Part shown: one piece after another, positions 22,435 through 30,375 of the stretch
How positions within the stretch are numbered: the first letter of the stretch is position 1
Layout: each line of letters begins with the position of its first letter
Source of the DNA: Oscillospiraceae bacterium
GTDB taxonomy: Bacteria; Bacillota; Clostridia; Oscillospirales; Acutalibacteraceae
Direction of reading: 5' to 3'
NCBI GenBank assembly: GCA_009777055.1
Contig: WRMQ01000015.1
Location: forward strand, 1 to 39,298
DNA: 39,298 nucleotides
Program-made: the position numbers and the translations under genes
Notes under the pieces: model-generated
The model's database searches: none
What the model saw: only the letters and a program-made list of their open reading frames with translations
What the model was told of the DNA's origin: nothing

Positions 22435-24068
22435 AAAAAGTATTTTCGAAAAGTGCTCTGAGCAAAATCACCGCGATCTTAACCGCGCTGCCGCTGCTGC
22501 TTGCTTTGGCGCTGCCCGCGTCCGCCGCAGGCGGGGACCGCCTTCCGCTGATTATCGTCAACGGCATGAATGAGTCCCCCATGCTTGTGCCGGACGGGAG
22601 CCAGCAGGCCTTTCCGCCGCTGTCGGAGGATATTACAAGCACCGTGCTGCGGGTTTTGCCCTACGTGCCCCTGCTGGCGGTCAGCAAGGACGCCTTCGCC
22701 GACCGGGCCTATCCCATTATAAAAGAGCTCTTTGAGGATATCGTCTTCGAGCCGGACGGCAGGCCGAAGCATCCGCTGGGCCAGGTGCGCTTTCCGGATT
22801 CCTACGCCGGGGACAAGACGGGGATGATCGACACGGTTTCCCACGGCGGCCTCGCGCGGCTCTACGGGGCGGACCGGGCCTACCAGTATGTTGTGGACTG
22901 GCGGCAGCCCGCGGCGGAGGCCGGGGGCATCCACGAGATGATCCAGGAGGTCAAGGCCCGCCACGGCGTGAAGAAGGTAAACGTCATCGCCGTGAGCATG
23001 GGCGGCGCCGCCGCCATGAGCTATGTGGCGAAATACGGCCACGGCGACTTGAATAACTTTGTGATGATGCACAGCGTGTTTCAGGGCATCTATGTCGTGG
23101 GCGATCTGTTCAACGGCAGGATCACGCTGGACGCGGAAAATATCCGCCGCTACCTGAACCAGTCCATGGAGGGCAATGAGCCCCTGCGGAGCGTGCTGGA
23201 CGCGCTGTTGGGCGTGCTGGACAGTCTGGGCGCCCTGGGCGCGGCCCTGGGCTATGCGGAGGAGCTGGTGAGCTCCCTGGAGCCCCGTATCTTCGACGAG
23301 CTCCTCACGCCGGTTTTCGGCCAGCTGCCGGGCTTTTGGGGGCTGGTGCCCGAGGGGGACTACGAGAGCGCCAAGGCCCTGATGCTGGACCCCGAGGCCC
23401 ATGCCGGGCTGATTGAGCGCATCGACGACTACCATTACAACGTGCTCCAAAAGGCCCCCGCGCTGCTGCGCGGGGCTATGGCGGACGGCGTGAACGTCTA
23501 TGTGCTGTCGGGCTACAACTTCGCCGCCGCGCCCGTGGGCGACCGCGCCAACACCCACACGGACGACGGGCTTTCCACAGCCCGCACCAGCGGCGGCGCG
23601 GTGTGCGCGCCCCTGGGCAGGACCCTGGGAGACGGCTATGTCCAGGCGGTCGCCTGCGGGCATAACCATATCTGCCCTGACAAGATGATTGACGCCTCGC
23701 CCTGTATTCTGCCGGAGCAGACCTGGTTCCAGAAGGATCTGCACCACGCCAGCTTTTTCTCCGACGACTGCCTGGAATTCCTGCTGTGGCTGCTGACCGC
23801 GCAGCGGCGGCAGGATGTCCGCAGCAAGGCGGCCTATCCCCAGTTCCTGCAATACGACAGCGCGACGGGGGCCCTGATCCCCCTGGGCGGAGGGGAGAGC
23901 CTTTCCGCTGAAACAGCGGCGGGCTCTCCGGCCTCGCTGTTCCCGGATACCGGGGAGGGAAGCGCCCCTTGGGCTGTTTTCGCGTTATTGCTTCCGGCGG
24001 CTGTCACAGCGGTATTTCAATTCAGCGGAGGCAAACGCTGTCCGCGAAAGAGGAGAGGCTGTCCATGA
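22431..24068 (+). CDS. Secreted lipase-like alpha/beta hydrolase with sortase signal
   Basis: 545 aa. Signal peptide ALPLLLALALPASAAGG at the N-terminus. LPLIIVNGMNESPML forms the first strand/oxyanion region, and NVIAVSMGGAAAMSYVAKYG holds the nucleophile (A-x-S-x-G elbow). Large helical lid region 200-330. C-terminus SLFPDTGEGSAPWAV, a hydrophobic helix and the basic tail KRCPRKRRG form a sortase sorting signal with FPDTG as LPXTG variant, so the enzyme is probably wall-attached. A paralogue lies at 32440 (both share HISPD/HICPD...DAS.C..P.QTWF). Catalytic Asp/His are not assigned with certainty. ATGA overlap with both neighbours. Confidence 0.75.
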   Translation: MKKVFSKSALSKITAILTALPLLLALALPASAAGGDRLPLIIVNGMNESPMLVPDGSQQAFPPLSEDITSTVLRVLPYVPLLAVSKDAFADRAYPIIKELFEDIVFEPDGRPKHPLGQVRFPDSYAGDKTGMIDTVSHGGLARLYGADRAYQYVVDWRQPAAEAGGIHEMIQEVKARHGVKKVNVIAVSMGGAAAMSYVAKYGHGDLNNFVMMHSVFQGIYVVGDLFNGRITLDAENIRRYLNQSMEGNEPLRSVLDALLGVLDSLGALGAALGYAEELVSSLEPRIFDELLTPVFGQLPGFWGLVPEGDYESAKALMLDPEAHAGLIERIDDYHYNVLQKAPALLRGAMADGVNVYVLSGYNFAAAPVGDRANTHTDDGLSTARTSGGAVCAPLGRTLGDGYVQAVACGHNHICPDKMIDASPCILPEQTWFQKDLHHASFFSDDCLEFLLWLLTAQRRQDVRSKAAYPQFLQYDSATGALIPLGGGESLSAETAAGSPASLFPDTGEGSAPWAVFALLLPAAVTAVFQFSGGKRCPRKRRGCP

Positions 24069-25207
24069 TATGGCTCTGGATCGCCTGCGTTCTGCAGGCC
24101 TGCCTGCTTCTCGGTATTCTGGCGCTTACGCTGCCGGATATCCTGTTTGCCCTGCGGCGCTGGTGGGGCCGTATCCATATCGGGCGCTGGAAGGACCCCG
24201 CGCTTTGGGGGGCGGCGGTGGAGCGCGCCGCGCGGAAGCAGAGCAAGCGCCTGCCCGCGGTGCCCCTGACGGATCAAACCCGCCTGACATTTTTGGAGCG
24301 CCGGCGGGGGGAGTACCGGGGCGGCTGCCTGCAGCTCTGGCACGAGGCGGCGCTGCTGGACGCCCTGGGGGAACGCGGTCCCCTCGGAGAGGCTCCCGGA
24401 ATTGAGGCCCGGGTGCATCTCGGGGTGCGGGCTCTGGCGGCCCTGCGCGGCGGTCACAGCGCCGGGCTGCCCTGGATCCAATCGCTGACGCAATATTTTT
24501 ACGCGCACATAGATGGCTATGGCACCATGAGCTACGACCGGGAATCCAATCATTTGCGCCTGGTGGATACCCTGTGGATGGTCTGCCCGTTTTTGTTTGG
24601 CTACGCCGCGCGCGCCGGCGACCGGGAGGCCGCCGCTTTGGCCAAACGGCAGCTGGAGGAATACCTCCGGCTCGGCATGCATCCCATAACGGCTTTGCCG
24701 GTGCACGCGCTGCTGCTGCCCGGCGGCGTTCCCCTTGGCCTGTACGGCTGGGGCAGGGGAAGCGCGTTCCTCCTGCTGGCCCTGGCGGAGAGCCATCTGG
24801 AGGCGGACGACGAAGAGGACCGGCGCTGGCTGTTGTCCGAATGCCTGCGCTGTGCCGGCGCGCTTCTGCGCGCGCAGCTGCCCGGCGGCGGCTGGAGCAG
24901 GCAGCTGCTGGGCATTTTCGAGCCCGAGGCCTCGGCGACCGCCATGCTCGGCTATGCCATGGCGCTCATCGCGCGCGCGCTGCCGCCGGGCCACGACATG
25001 CGCGAAGCATGCCATGACAGCGCTGTCCGCGCGCGCCAATGCCTGATGGGGATCACGCGCCGCGGCGGCTTGGTGGATTACGCGCAGGGCGACGCCCGCG
25101 GCCTGGGGCAGTACGCCCTGCGCTTCGAGCCGCTGCCACTGGCGCAGGCTTACGCGCTGCGGCTTTCGCGTGCGCTGGACGAGACCGCGGCCCTGTCAAA
25201 CGGATAG
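24065..25207 (+). CDS. GH105/GH88-like glycoside hydrolase with N-terminal membrane anchor
   Basis: 380 aa from ATG 24065, overlapping the lipase stop, after GAGGAGAGG; a longer frame has no better site. Residues 1-25 are a membrane anchor (MIWLWIACVLQACLLLGIL). The rest resembles the (alpha/alpha)6 barrel of unsaturated rhamnogalacturonyl/glucuronyl hydrolases (YteR family): DTLWMVCPFLFGYAA with the usual Asp, GLYGWGRGSAFLLLALAE, GGGWSRQL, EASATAMLGYAMAL. These enzymes remove unsaturated uronic acids by hydration. Last gene of the gat operon; its end overlaps the convergent asparagine synthetase gene by 12 bp. Substrate here is unknown. Confidence 0.75.
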   Translation: MIWLWIACVLQACLLLGILALTLPDILFALRRWWGRIHIGRWKDPALWGAAVERAARKQSKRLPAVPLTDQTRLTFLERRRGEYRGGCLQLWHEAALLDALGERGPLGEAPGIEARVHLGVRALAALRGGHSAGLPWIQSLTQYFYAHIDGYGTMSYDRESNHLRLVDTLWMVCPFLFGYAARAGDREAAALAKRQLEEYLRLGMHPITALPVHALLLPGGVPLGLYGWGRGSAFLLLALAESHLEADDEEDRRWLLSECLRCAGALLRAQLPGGGWSRQLLGIFEPEASATAMLGYAMALIARALPPGHDMREACHDSAVRARQCLMGITRRGGLVDYAQGDARGLGQYALRFEPLPLAQAYALRLSRALDETAALSNG

Positions 25208-26842
25208 CGGCCGCTTCGTATAGGCCTTCAGCCAATAATTCAACTGCAAAAACCAGGCGACACGCTGGGGCGCGGCCATGAGCTGGCCATACCAGGGCTT
25301 GCCGTAATCGGCGGGGGCGCGCAAAAACGCCTCCGCCTTCGCCTTGTCCACATAGCTGTGGACCGGCTCATTGGGGCTGGCGAGCAGATCGCGCATACGC
25401 TCGGCGAGGAGCCGCTCATACGCCGGGTCGTAGATCTTCGGGAAGGGGCTTTTTTGCCGGGCGCGCACGGATTCCGGCAGCAGGCCCCGCCCGGCCTCCC
25501 GCAGAATATTTTTGACCACGCCGTCCTTGCACTTCATTTCCCAGGGGATGCTCCAGGCGTACTCCAGCAGCCTTGTGTCCGCGAAGGGCACCCTGCCGTC
25601 AACGCCGGTGGCGGCGCCGCAGCGCTCCATGCGGCACAGCAGAGTCTGCATAAACCAGCGCAGGTTGAGCCAGGCGATCTCCCGGCGGCGGGCTTCTTCG
25701 GGCGTGTCGCTCTCAAGCCGGGGCGTTTCCGCCACGCTGGCCTCGTAGGCCGCGCGGGCGTAGTCCTCCAGGCGAAGCTCCGCCAGCACATCGTCGCGAA
25801 GAAAGGTTTTGCGCGCCTCCATATCCCGCGACCAGGGAAAACAGCGCTCCCGGAAGGCCGCTTCGCCGCGAAACCAGGGATAGCCCCCAAAAATCTCGTC
25901 GCCGCACTCGCCGGTCAGGGCGACACCGTATTCCCTGCCGACCATTGAGCAGAAATACAGCAGCGAGCTGTCGATATCCCCCATGCCGGGAAAGCCCCTG
26001 GCGATAACGGCGGGCTCCAGCAGATCGGCCAGCGTGCGGGGGCCGCATTCCAGCACGGTATGCTTTGTGCGCAGATGCTCCGCCATTTCGGCGGCAAAGG
26101 GCGCGTCCTGGGAGGGCTGAAAGGCGCTGGCCTTGTAATGGCCGCTGTTTCCGGCAAAATCGAAGGAGAAGCTGGCCAGCAGCTCCCCCCGCTCCGCCAG
26201 GCGGCGGGCAGCGATAGCGCTCACCAGGCTGGAATCCAGCCCGCCGGAGAGGAACGCGCACAGCGGCTTTTCGGAGACCATTTGGCGCTCCACGGCGCTC
26301 TGCAGCAGCGCGGTGGTTTTTTCAATTGTCTCTTCATAGGTATCGCTGTGCGCACGGCTTTCCAGCTTCCAATAGAAGCCCTCGCGCGGGCCCTCCCGGC
26401 CGACGGTCATCCACTGCCCCGGCAAAAGCTCCCGCAGGCCGCGGAAGACGCCGTGGCCGGGGCTGCGGGCCGGGCCCAGAGCGAAGAGCTCCCGCAGGCT
26501 GTCTTTATCCAGGGCGGGCTCGAAGCCCGCGTCAAACAGCGACCCCGGCTCCGAGCCGAAATAGAGCCTGTCGTTTTCCCGCGCGTAAAAGAGGGGCTTC
26601 GCGCCGATGCGGTCCCGGGCCAGCAGGAGCGTTCCCTCCCGCTGCCTGCCATCCCAAAAGGCGAGGGCAAAGCAGCCGTCAAGCTCCCGGAGAAAGCCCG
26701 CGCCCCTTCTGGCGAGCCCTTCAAACAGCCCTTCCATGTCCATATTATAAAGCGCGCCGTCGAAGGCGAGGACGACGCAGCCCCGCCGCATGGTTTCGGC
26801 CCGGAGCTTCAGCTGGCCGGCGGTATGGGTTCCGCTGAACAT
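25196..26842 (-). CDS. asnB: Asparagine synthetase B-like, lacking the N-terminal Cys of the glutaminase domain
   Basis: 548 aa from ATG 26842, with AGGAGG 5 bp before it. Normal enzymes start M-C-G-I, Cys2 being the glutaminase nucleophile, and have about 45 more residues before the segment VVLAFDGALYNMD. Here the protein begins MFSGTHTAGQLKLRAETM, so Cys2 and the start of the domain are absent. The synthetase domain looks complete: PP-loop FLSGGLDSSLVSAIAAR, LTGECGDEIFGGYPWFRGEAA, GVDGRVPFADTRLLEYAW. It could use free ammonia or have another role. It follows dpaB by about 75 bp, and sporulation-linked AsnB homologues exist (AsnO in Bacillus). Confidence 0.85.
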   Translation of the reverse strand: MFSGTHTAGQLKLRAETMRRGCVVLAFDGALYNMDMEGLFEGLARRGAGFLRELDGCFALAFWDGRQREGTLLLARDRIGAKPLFYARENDRLYFGSEPGSLFDAGFEPALDKDSLRELFALGPARSPGHGVFRGLRELLPGQWMTVGREGPREGFYWKLESRAHSDTYEETIEKTTALLQSAVERQMVSEKPLCAFLSGGLDSSLVSAIAARRLAERGELLASFSFDFAGNSGHYKASAFQPSQDAPFAAEMAEHLRTKHTVLECGPRTLADLLEPAVIARGFPGMGDIDSSLLYFCSMVGREYGVALTGECGDEIFGGYPWFRGEAAFRERCFPWSRDMEARKTFLRDDVLAELRLEDYARAAYEASVAETPRLESDTPEEARRREIAWLNLRWFMQTLLCRMERCGAATGVDGRVPFADTRLLEYAWSIPWEMKCKDGVVKNILREAGRGLLPESVRARQKSPFPKIYDPAYERLLAERMRDLLASPNEPVHSYVDKAKAEAFLRAPADYGKPWYGQLMAAPQRVAWFLQLNYWLKAYTKRPLSV

Positions 26843-26916
26843 AACAACCTCCTGAAACAACAGATTTATTGAGGTTCTTGCGAAATTGATATTGGTTGCA
26901 AAAACAAGACAGAGGC

Positions 26917-27174
26917 TCACTCCAGCAGCGGCTGGAGCTGTTCGCCCCGCAGCGCCGCCGCCAGGGTCTCGGGAATCCGCGGAATGGCCGACACCATGGA
27001 ATTGGGCTTTTGCCGCGGGAGATCCTGCGCAAACGGAACAAAGTAGATGTTTTTGCTGTTGAGTAATGTACCGATATTTTTGAGGTTCGCGCCCAGGGCG
27101 TCATTGGAGGCCAGAAAGATCACCAGGGGCTTATTGTTGCGCAGCTGCCCCTTGGCGGCCATGAGGACCGGTGT
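26917..27174 (-). pseudogene. dpaB: Dipicolinate synthase subunit B, 3' fragment cut by element 2
   Basis: The last about 86 codons of DpaB/SpoVFB: TPVLMAAKGQLRNNKPLVIF, SNDALGANLKNIGTLLN, NIYFVPFAQDLPRQKPNSM. DpaA/DpaB make dipicolinic acid of the spore core. Homology stops after the Thr-Pro-Val-Leu-Met segment at about 27174; an in-frame stop follows upstream (27184-27186). The missing 5' half should lie to the right on the minus strand but was not found within the window. The sequence after the break is the left end of a serine-recombinase module. Either a large intervening element reaches past 39298, or a rearrangement removed the 5' half. Confidence 0.85.
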
Positions 27175-27210
27175 TCCTGTATCTCAAATAAACATGCCGG
27201 CGAAATCTTG

Positions 27211-27239
27211 GCATTGGACATTCTTTCACTTCATAAAAT
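27211..27239 (+). promoter_or_regulatory. Candidate sigma-E-like promoter before partner ORF/recombinase of element 2
   Basis: -35-like GCATTGG (27211-27217), 14-bp spacer, -10-like CATAAAAT (27232-27239). The mother-cell sigma-E consensus is about kMATATT-N14-CATACAmT; the -10 agrees well, the -35 only partly. spoIVCA, the skin recombinase gene, is sigma-E controlled, so such a site would make sense. Confidence 0.35.
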
Positions 27240-27269
27240 GAAAGCAAATGATTGTGACGGGGTGAAGCC

Positions 27270-27431
27270 ATGAGCGGGGAAAGCCAAGAAAAAATTGTTC
27301 TGCCCAAGCAGCTGCAAATCGAAATGCTTGAATTTTTCCTGCGCACTTCCATCCCAAGGCTGGCGAAATTGGAAATAGAAAAACAGCGGGAAGCCGAAAG
27401 CTCCTTATCTGAAAAATCAGATAAGGAGTAA
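27270..27431 (+). CDS. 53-aa conserved partner ORF of serine recombinase (element 2)
   Basis: ATG at 27270 after GGGGTG. Product of 53 aa with core LPKQLQIEMLEFFLRTSIPR, clearly homologous to the 49-aa product at 1190, then a charged helical tail. Its last codons contain AAGGAG, the ribosome site of the recombinase gene starting 6 bp after its stop, so both are translated together. Not recognised as a named family. A recombination accessory or directionality role is inference from position, size and conservation. Confidence 0.75.
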   Translation: MSGESQEKIVLPKQLQIEMLEFFLRTSIPRLAKLEIEKQREAESSLSEKSDKE

Positions 27432-27436
27432 CAGTA

Positions 27437-28915
27437 ATGGAAATAGCAATGAAAACAGGCATCTATGTACGGGTATCAACAGAAGAACAGGCGCAGGAGG
27501 GATTCTCCATCCGGGGGCAGGAGCAGAAGCTAAAAGACTATGCGCTCATCAAAGATTGGACAATCTACAAAATTTATGCGGACGAGGGCATATCGGGCAA
27601 GAACATCACGGAGCGCCCAGCGGTCAATGAGCTAATTTTAGACATTAAAGCGGGGCATGTCAAAAATGTTTTGGTCTTCAAGATTGACCGCTTAACCAGA
27701 AGCACGGCGGATTTGCTCTATTTGGTGGATTTGTTCAATCAACATGACTGCGCTTTCAACTCTTTAATGGAAAGCATAGACACACAGACAGCCTCCGGCA
27801 GAATGTTTCTGAAGATTATCGGAATTTTCGCGGAGTTCGAGCGGGAGAATATTATCGAGCGGGTGAAGCTGGGAAATGAGCGCAAAGTCAAAGAGGGCTA
27901 CACCTTGGGAGGCAGACGCGTTTCCTATGGCTATGACAGGCCCAAAGGGCAGGAGATACAGACGATCAACGAAGCGGAGGCCTTTATCGTTAGAGATATC
28001 TTTGAAATGTATGTGCGCCAGGGCATGTCAATCACCGCGATTGCGCGGGTGCTTAATTTGCGGGGGATACCCACCAAAGAAGCTTCGACATGGACAAATT
28101 CCCAGGTGAAAGATATTCTTACGAACCCCAGTTACATAGGCAAGGTGCGCTATCATGTGAAAAAAGCGGGATACATAGGTGAGGGACTGCATGAGCCGAT
28201 TATTCCAGCGGAGTTATTCGAGGAAGCGCAAAAGCTGATCGCAAAGAACCTGAGAAGCGCGCCGACAAACCGGCCAGGAGAAAAATCATACTTCACGGGA
28301 ATTCTGGAATGCGCGGACTGCAGGAAAAAAATGTACCCGCATACCGACAGAGACCAAATCCGTTATTTCTGCACGGGAAGAAGATTCGGGCTGTGCAAGG
28401 CAAGCTCCATGAACCACAGGGATTTGGAGACAGCCTTTAGCGAATACATAGAGAGAATAGAAACGCTCAGCGAGCTGGACACGCTAAATCTAAAGAAGCA
28501 AAAGCAAGCCAGACAGGAAGCCCGGCAGGCGTTACAAGCTTACCAGGAAAAGCAGCAGCAGTTAAAGCGCAGGGAAAAAGAAATCATGCGGCTGTATGTT
28601 CACAACGAAATGGAGTTTGATACATATAAATTCATGAAAAAACAAATTTCGGACGATTTAGTCATCATCCAAAAAGAACTGGAAAGGCTGAGCGCTTTCG
28701 AAGAAGAAAAAGAGCCTGCACTAAAAAAAGAAAACATTGTCGCGGATTTAAAGCGAAACTGGGAGCTGCTCACCGCTGCCGAAAAAAGACTTTTTCTTGT
28801 AAAATTTGTACAGAGCATTTACGCGGCAAATGAAATTCCGGAGGGAAAGCGGTACGGAAAGATCCGGGTTGTTGAGGTTGTGTTTCAGGGCGTTTTCAGC
28901 TTCGGCATTTTATAG
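27437..28915 (+). CDS. Large serine recombinase (element 2)
   Basis: 492 aa; ATG 27437 is 8 bp after AAGGAG, giving MEIAMKTGIYVRVSTEEQ with nucleophile Ser14. Catalytic domain to about 155 (DEGISGKNITERP, KIDRLTRSTADLLYLVDLF, ASGRMFLKIIGIFAEFERE), recombinase domain about 165-275 (SYGYDRPKGQ, TKEASTWTNSQVKDILTNPS), zinc ribbon about 288-330 (CADCRKKM, C-T-G, C-K-A), coiled coil 350-425. Very similar to the recombinase at 1364 along its whole length, with most differences in the DNA-binding part, as expected if the two recognise different sites. Intact. It lies beside a truncated dpaB. Confidence 0.93.
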   Translation: MEIAMKTGIYVRVSTEEQAQEGFSIRGQEQKLKDYALIKDWTIYKIYADEGISGKNITERPAVNELILDIKAGHVKNVLVFKIDRLTRSTADLLYLVDLFNQHDCAFNSLMESIDTQTASGRMFLKIIGIFAEFERENIIERVKLGNERKVKEGYTLGGRRVSYGYDRPKGQEIQTINEAEAFIVRDIFEMYVRQGMSITAIARVLNLRGIPTKEASTWTNSQVKDILTNPSYIGKVRYHVKKAGYIGEGLHEPIIPAELFEEAQKLIAKNLRSAPTNRPGEKSYFTGILECADCRKKMYPHTDRDQIRYFCTGRRFGLCKASSMNHRDLETAFSEYIERIETLSELDTLNLKKQKQARQEARQALQAYQEKQQQLKRREKEIMRLYVHNEMEFDTYKFMKKQISDDLVIIQKELERLSAFEEEKEPALKKENIVADLKRNWELLTAAEKRLFLVKFVQSIYAANEIPEGKRYGKIRVVEVVFQGVFSFGIL

Positions 28916-28933
28916 AAAAAATAACATCAATTC

Positions 28934-28962
28934 TTGACATTTCTGCCCATTCGTGCTAATAT
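28934..28962 (+). promoter_or_regulatory. Sigma-A promoter of secreted lipase gene
   Basis: Perfect -35 TTGACA (28934-28939), 17-bp spacer, -10 TAATAT (28957-28962). About 48 bp upstream of the lipase start. Confidence 0.85.
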
Positions 28963-29010
28963 ATTTTTTATGAGGTGCTCTTACGCATGTAGAAAGGACG
29001 CTCTTTTTTT

Positions 29011-30312
29011 ATGAAGTTGTTGAACAAGCTCATCTCTGTCGTTCTGTCCGCCGCCACCATTTTGCTGATGATGGCCGGTATGCCCCTGCGCAAAGCCCAT
29101 ATCGGCCCCGTGGCCGGCCAGGCGGTAAACGTCTTTGTCGCCGGCCTCACCTGCTACGGCGAGCTCAACGCGGTGCACAACATTTTCCCCCTCTGGGGCA
29201 TGAGCAAGGGCGACGTGGGCAAGGCCCTTGAGGAGCTCGGCTATGAGAGCTACACCGCCTCCACCGGCCCGTTTTCCAGCGTATGGGACCGCAGCTGCGA
29301 GCTCTATGCCCAGCTGACAGGCGGAACGGTGGATTACGGCGCCGCCCACGCGAAGGAGCACGGCCACCACCGCTATGGCCGCAGCTACGAAAAGCCCCTG
29401 TTTACCGGCTGGAGCGAGCAGCGGCCCATCAACCTGCTCGGCCACAGCTTCGGCGGGCCCACCGTGCGGCTGTTCGCCGAGCTGTGCGTCAACGGCGACG
29501 CGGCGGAGCGCGCGGCCACCCCCGCGGAGGAGCTTTCCCCCCTCTTCAGGGGCGGCATGCACAGGCGCATCAAATCCGTGACGGTGCTTGCCTCCACCAA
29601 CAACGGCTCCACCGTGGACGTGGCCATGCAGGAGGGGCAGGATCTTAAAAACTACCTTCCCGTCATCGGCCTGCTCTCCCGCGTCGGCACGACCCCCTAT
29701 CTGAACGGCTTCTATGACCTTCAGCTGGAGCAATGGGAGCTCAGCAACCCCACGGGCCAGTTCAGGGGATATGAATTCGACGCGGAAAAAGTGGCAAGCT
29801 TCCTGCGCAGCCGCGACAACGCCCTGATCGACCTTTCTATCGAAGGCGCGGAGCGCGTCAACGAGCGGACAAAGAACCTGCATCCGGATATCTACTACTT
29901 CTCCTACGCCAACAGCCTGTCGAAGCCGATTTCGTTCAGCCAGACCGGCCGGCAGTTCATTCCCATCGAAAACATCGGGAATCCGATTTATTATTATTTC
30001 GGCATGCAGATCGGCCTGGGCCTGGGCAAGGTGCAGGTCTACACAACCCTGGAGGACGGCAGACAGGCGCTTGATCCGGCCTGGCTGCAAAACGACGGCA
30101 ACGTGAACCTCGCCTCAGCACTGTACCCCTTCGGGCAGCCCTATAAAATCTTCGACGAAAGCAGCGTTCCCTCCGGGACCTGGAACGTGATGCCGGTGCT
30201 CTACAACACCGGTCACGGCTACTACGTGGGCTTCGACACCGTGCACGGCACCTTTGAGGAGCTCCTTGATTTTTACGTGGGGCATATGGAGCTGCTGGAC
30301 CAGCTGGACTGA
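29011..30312 (+). CDS. Secreted triacylglycerol lipase, family I.5/staphylococcal type
   Basis: 433 aa with signal peptide (LISVVLSAATILLMMAGMPL). INLLGHSFGGPTVRLFAEL carries the nucleophile Ser in GHSFGG. NVFVAGLTCYGELN replaces the usual NPVVFVHG oxyanion segment. Catalytic Asp is likely in WLQNDGNVN, and His in NTGHGYYVGFDT, the same order as in staphylococcal and Geobacillus lipases. KEHGHHRYGRSY resembles the region near the structural zinc site in that group. Starts after AGAAAGGA (12 bp, slightly far). Single-gene unit between its own promoter and a terminator. Confidence 0.88.
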   Translation: MKLLNKLISVVLSAATILLMMAGMPLRKAHIGPVAGQAVNVFVAGLTCYGELNAVHNIFPLWGMSKGDVGKALEELGYESYTASTGPFSSVWDRSCELYAQLTGGTVDYGAAHAKEHGHHRYGRSYEKPLFTGWSEQRPINLLGHSFGGPTVRLFAELCVNGDAAERAATPAEELSPLFRGGMHRRIKSVTVLASTNNGSTVDVAMQEGQDLKNYLPVIGLLSRVGTTPYLNGFYDLQLEQWELSNPTGQFRGYEFDAEKVASFLRSRDNALIDLSIEGAERVNERTKNLHPDIYYFSYANSLSKPISFSQTGRQFIPIENIGNPIYYYFGMQIGLGLGKVQVYTTLEDGRQALDPAWLQNDGNVNLASALYPFGQPYKIFDESSVPSGTWNVMPVLYNTGHGYYVGFDTVHGTFEELLDFYVGHMELLDQLD

Positions 30313-30332
30313 CAGGATTTTGATAAGACAAA

Positions 30333-30364
30333 AAGCCCCTTTCCGTTTGTGCGGAAAGGGGCTT
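30333..30364. terminator. Bidirectional terminator between convergent lipase and SGNH genes
   Basis: 13-bp stem AAGCCCCTTTCCG (30333-30345) / CGGAAAGGGGCTT (30352-30364), 6-nt loop. The A-run at 30330-30334 gives a T-run on the minus strand. Confidence 0.85.
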
Positions 30365-30375
30365 GATCTGACAAT

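Larger units (their letters stand above)
27175..28915. mobile_element. Left end of second serine-recombinase element (right end not found)
   Basis: Begins where dpaB homology ends. CAAATAAAC at 27186-27194 is shared with the left terminal repeat of element 1. It contains the partner ORF and recombinase in the same order and orientation as element 1. The end given is only the recombinase stop: no matching GTTTATTTG-type repeat or dpaB 5' half occurs downstream near 28916-29010. Confidence 0.65.

Noticed and set aside
28916-29010. Right end of element 2 directly after the recombinase
   Set aside because: No inverted copy of the left-end sequence and no dpaB 5' half here; the stretch holds a host-type promoter for the lipase gene.
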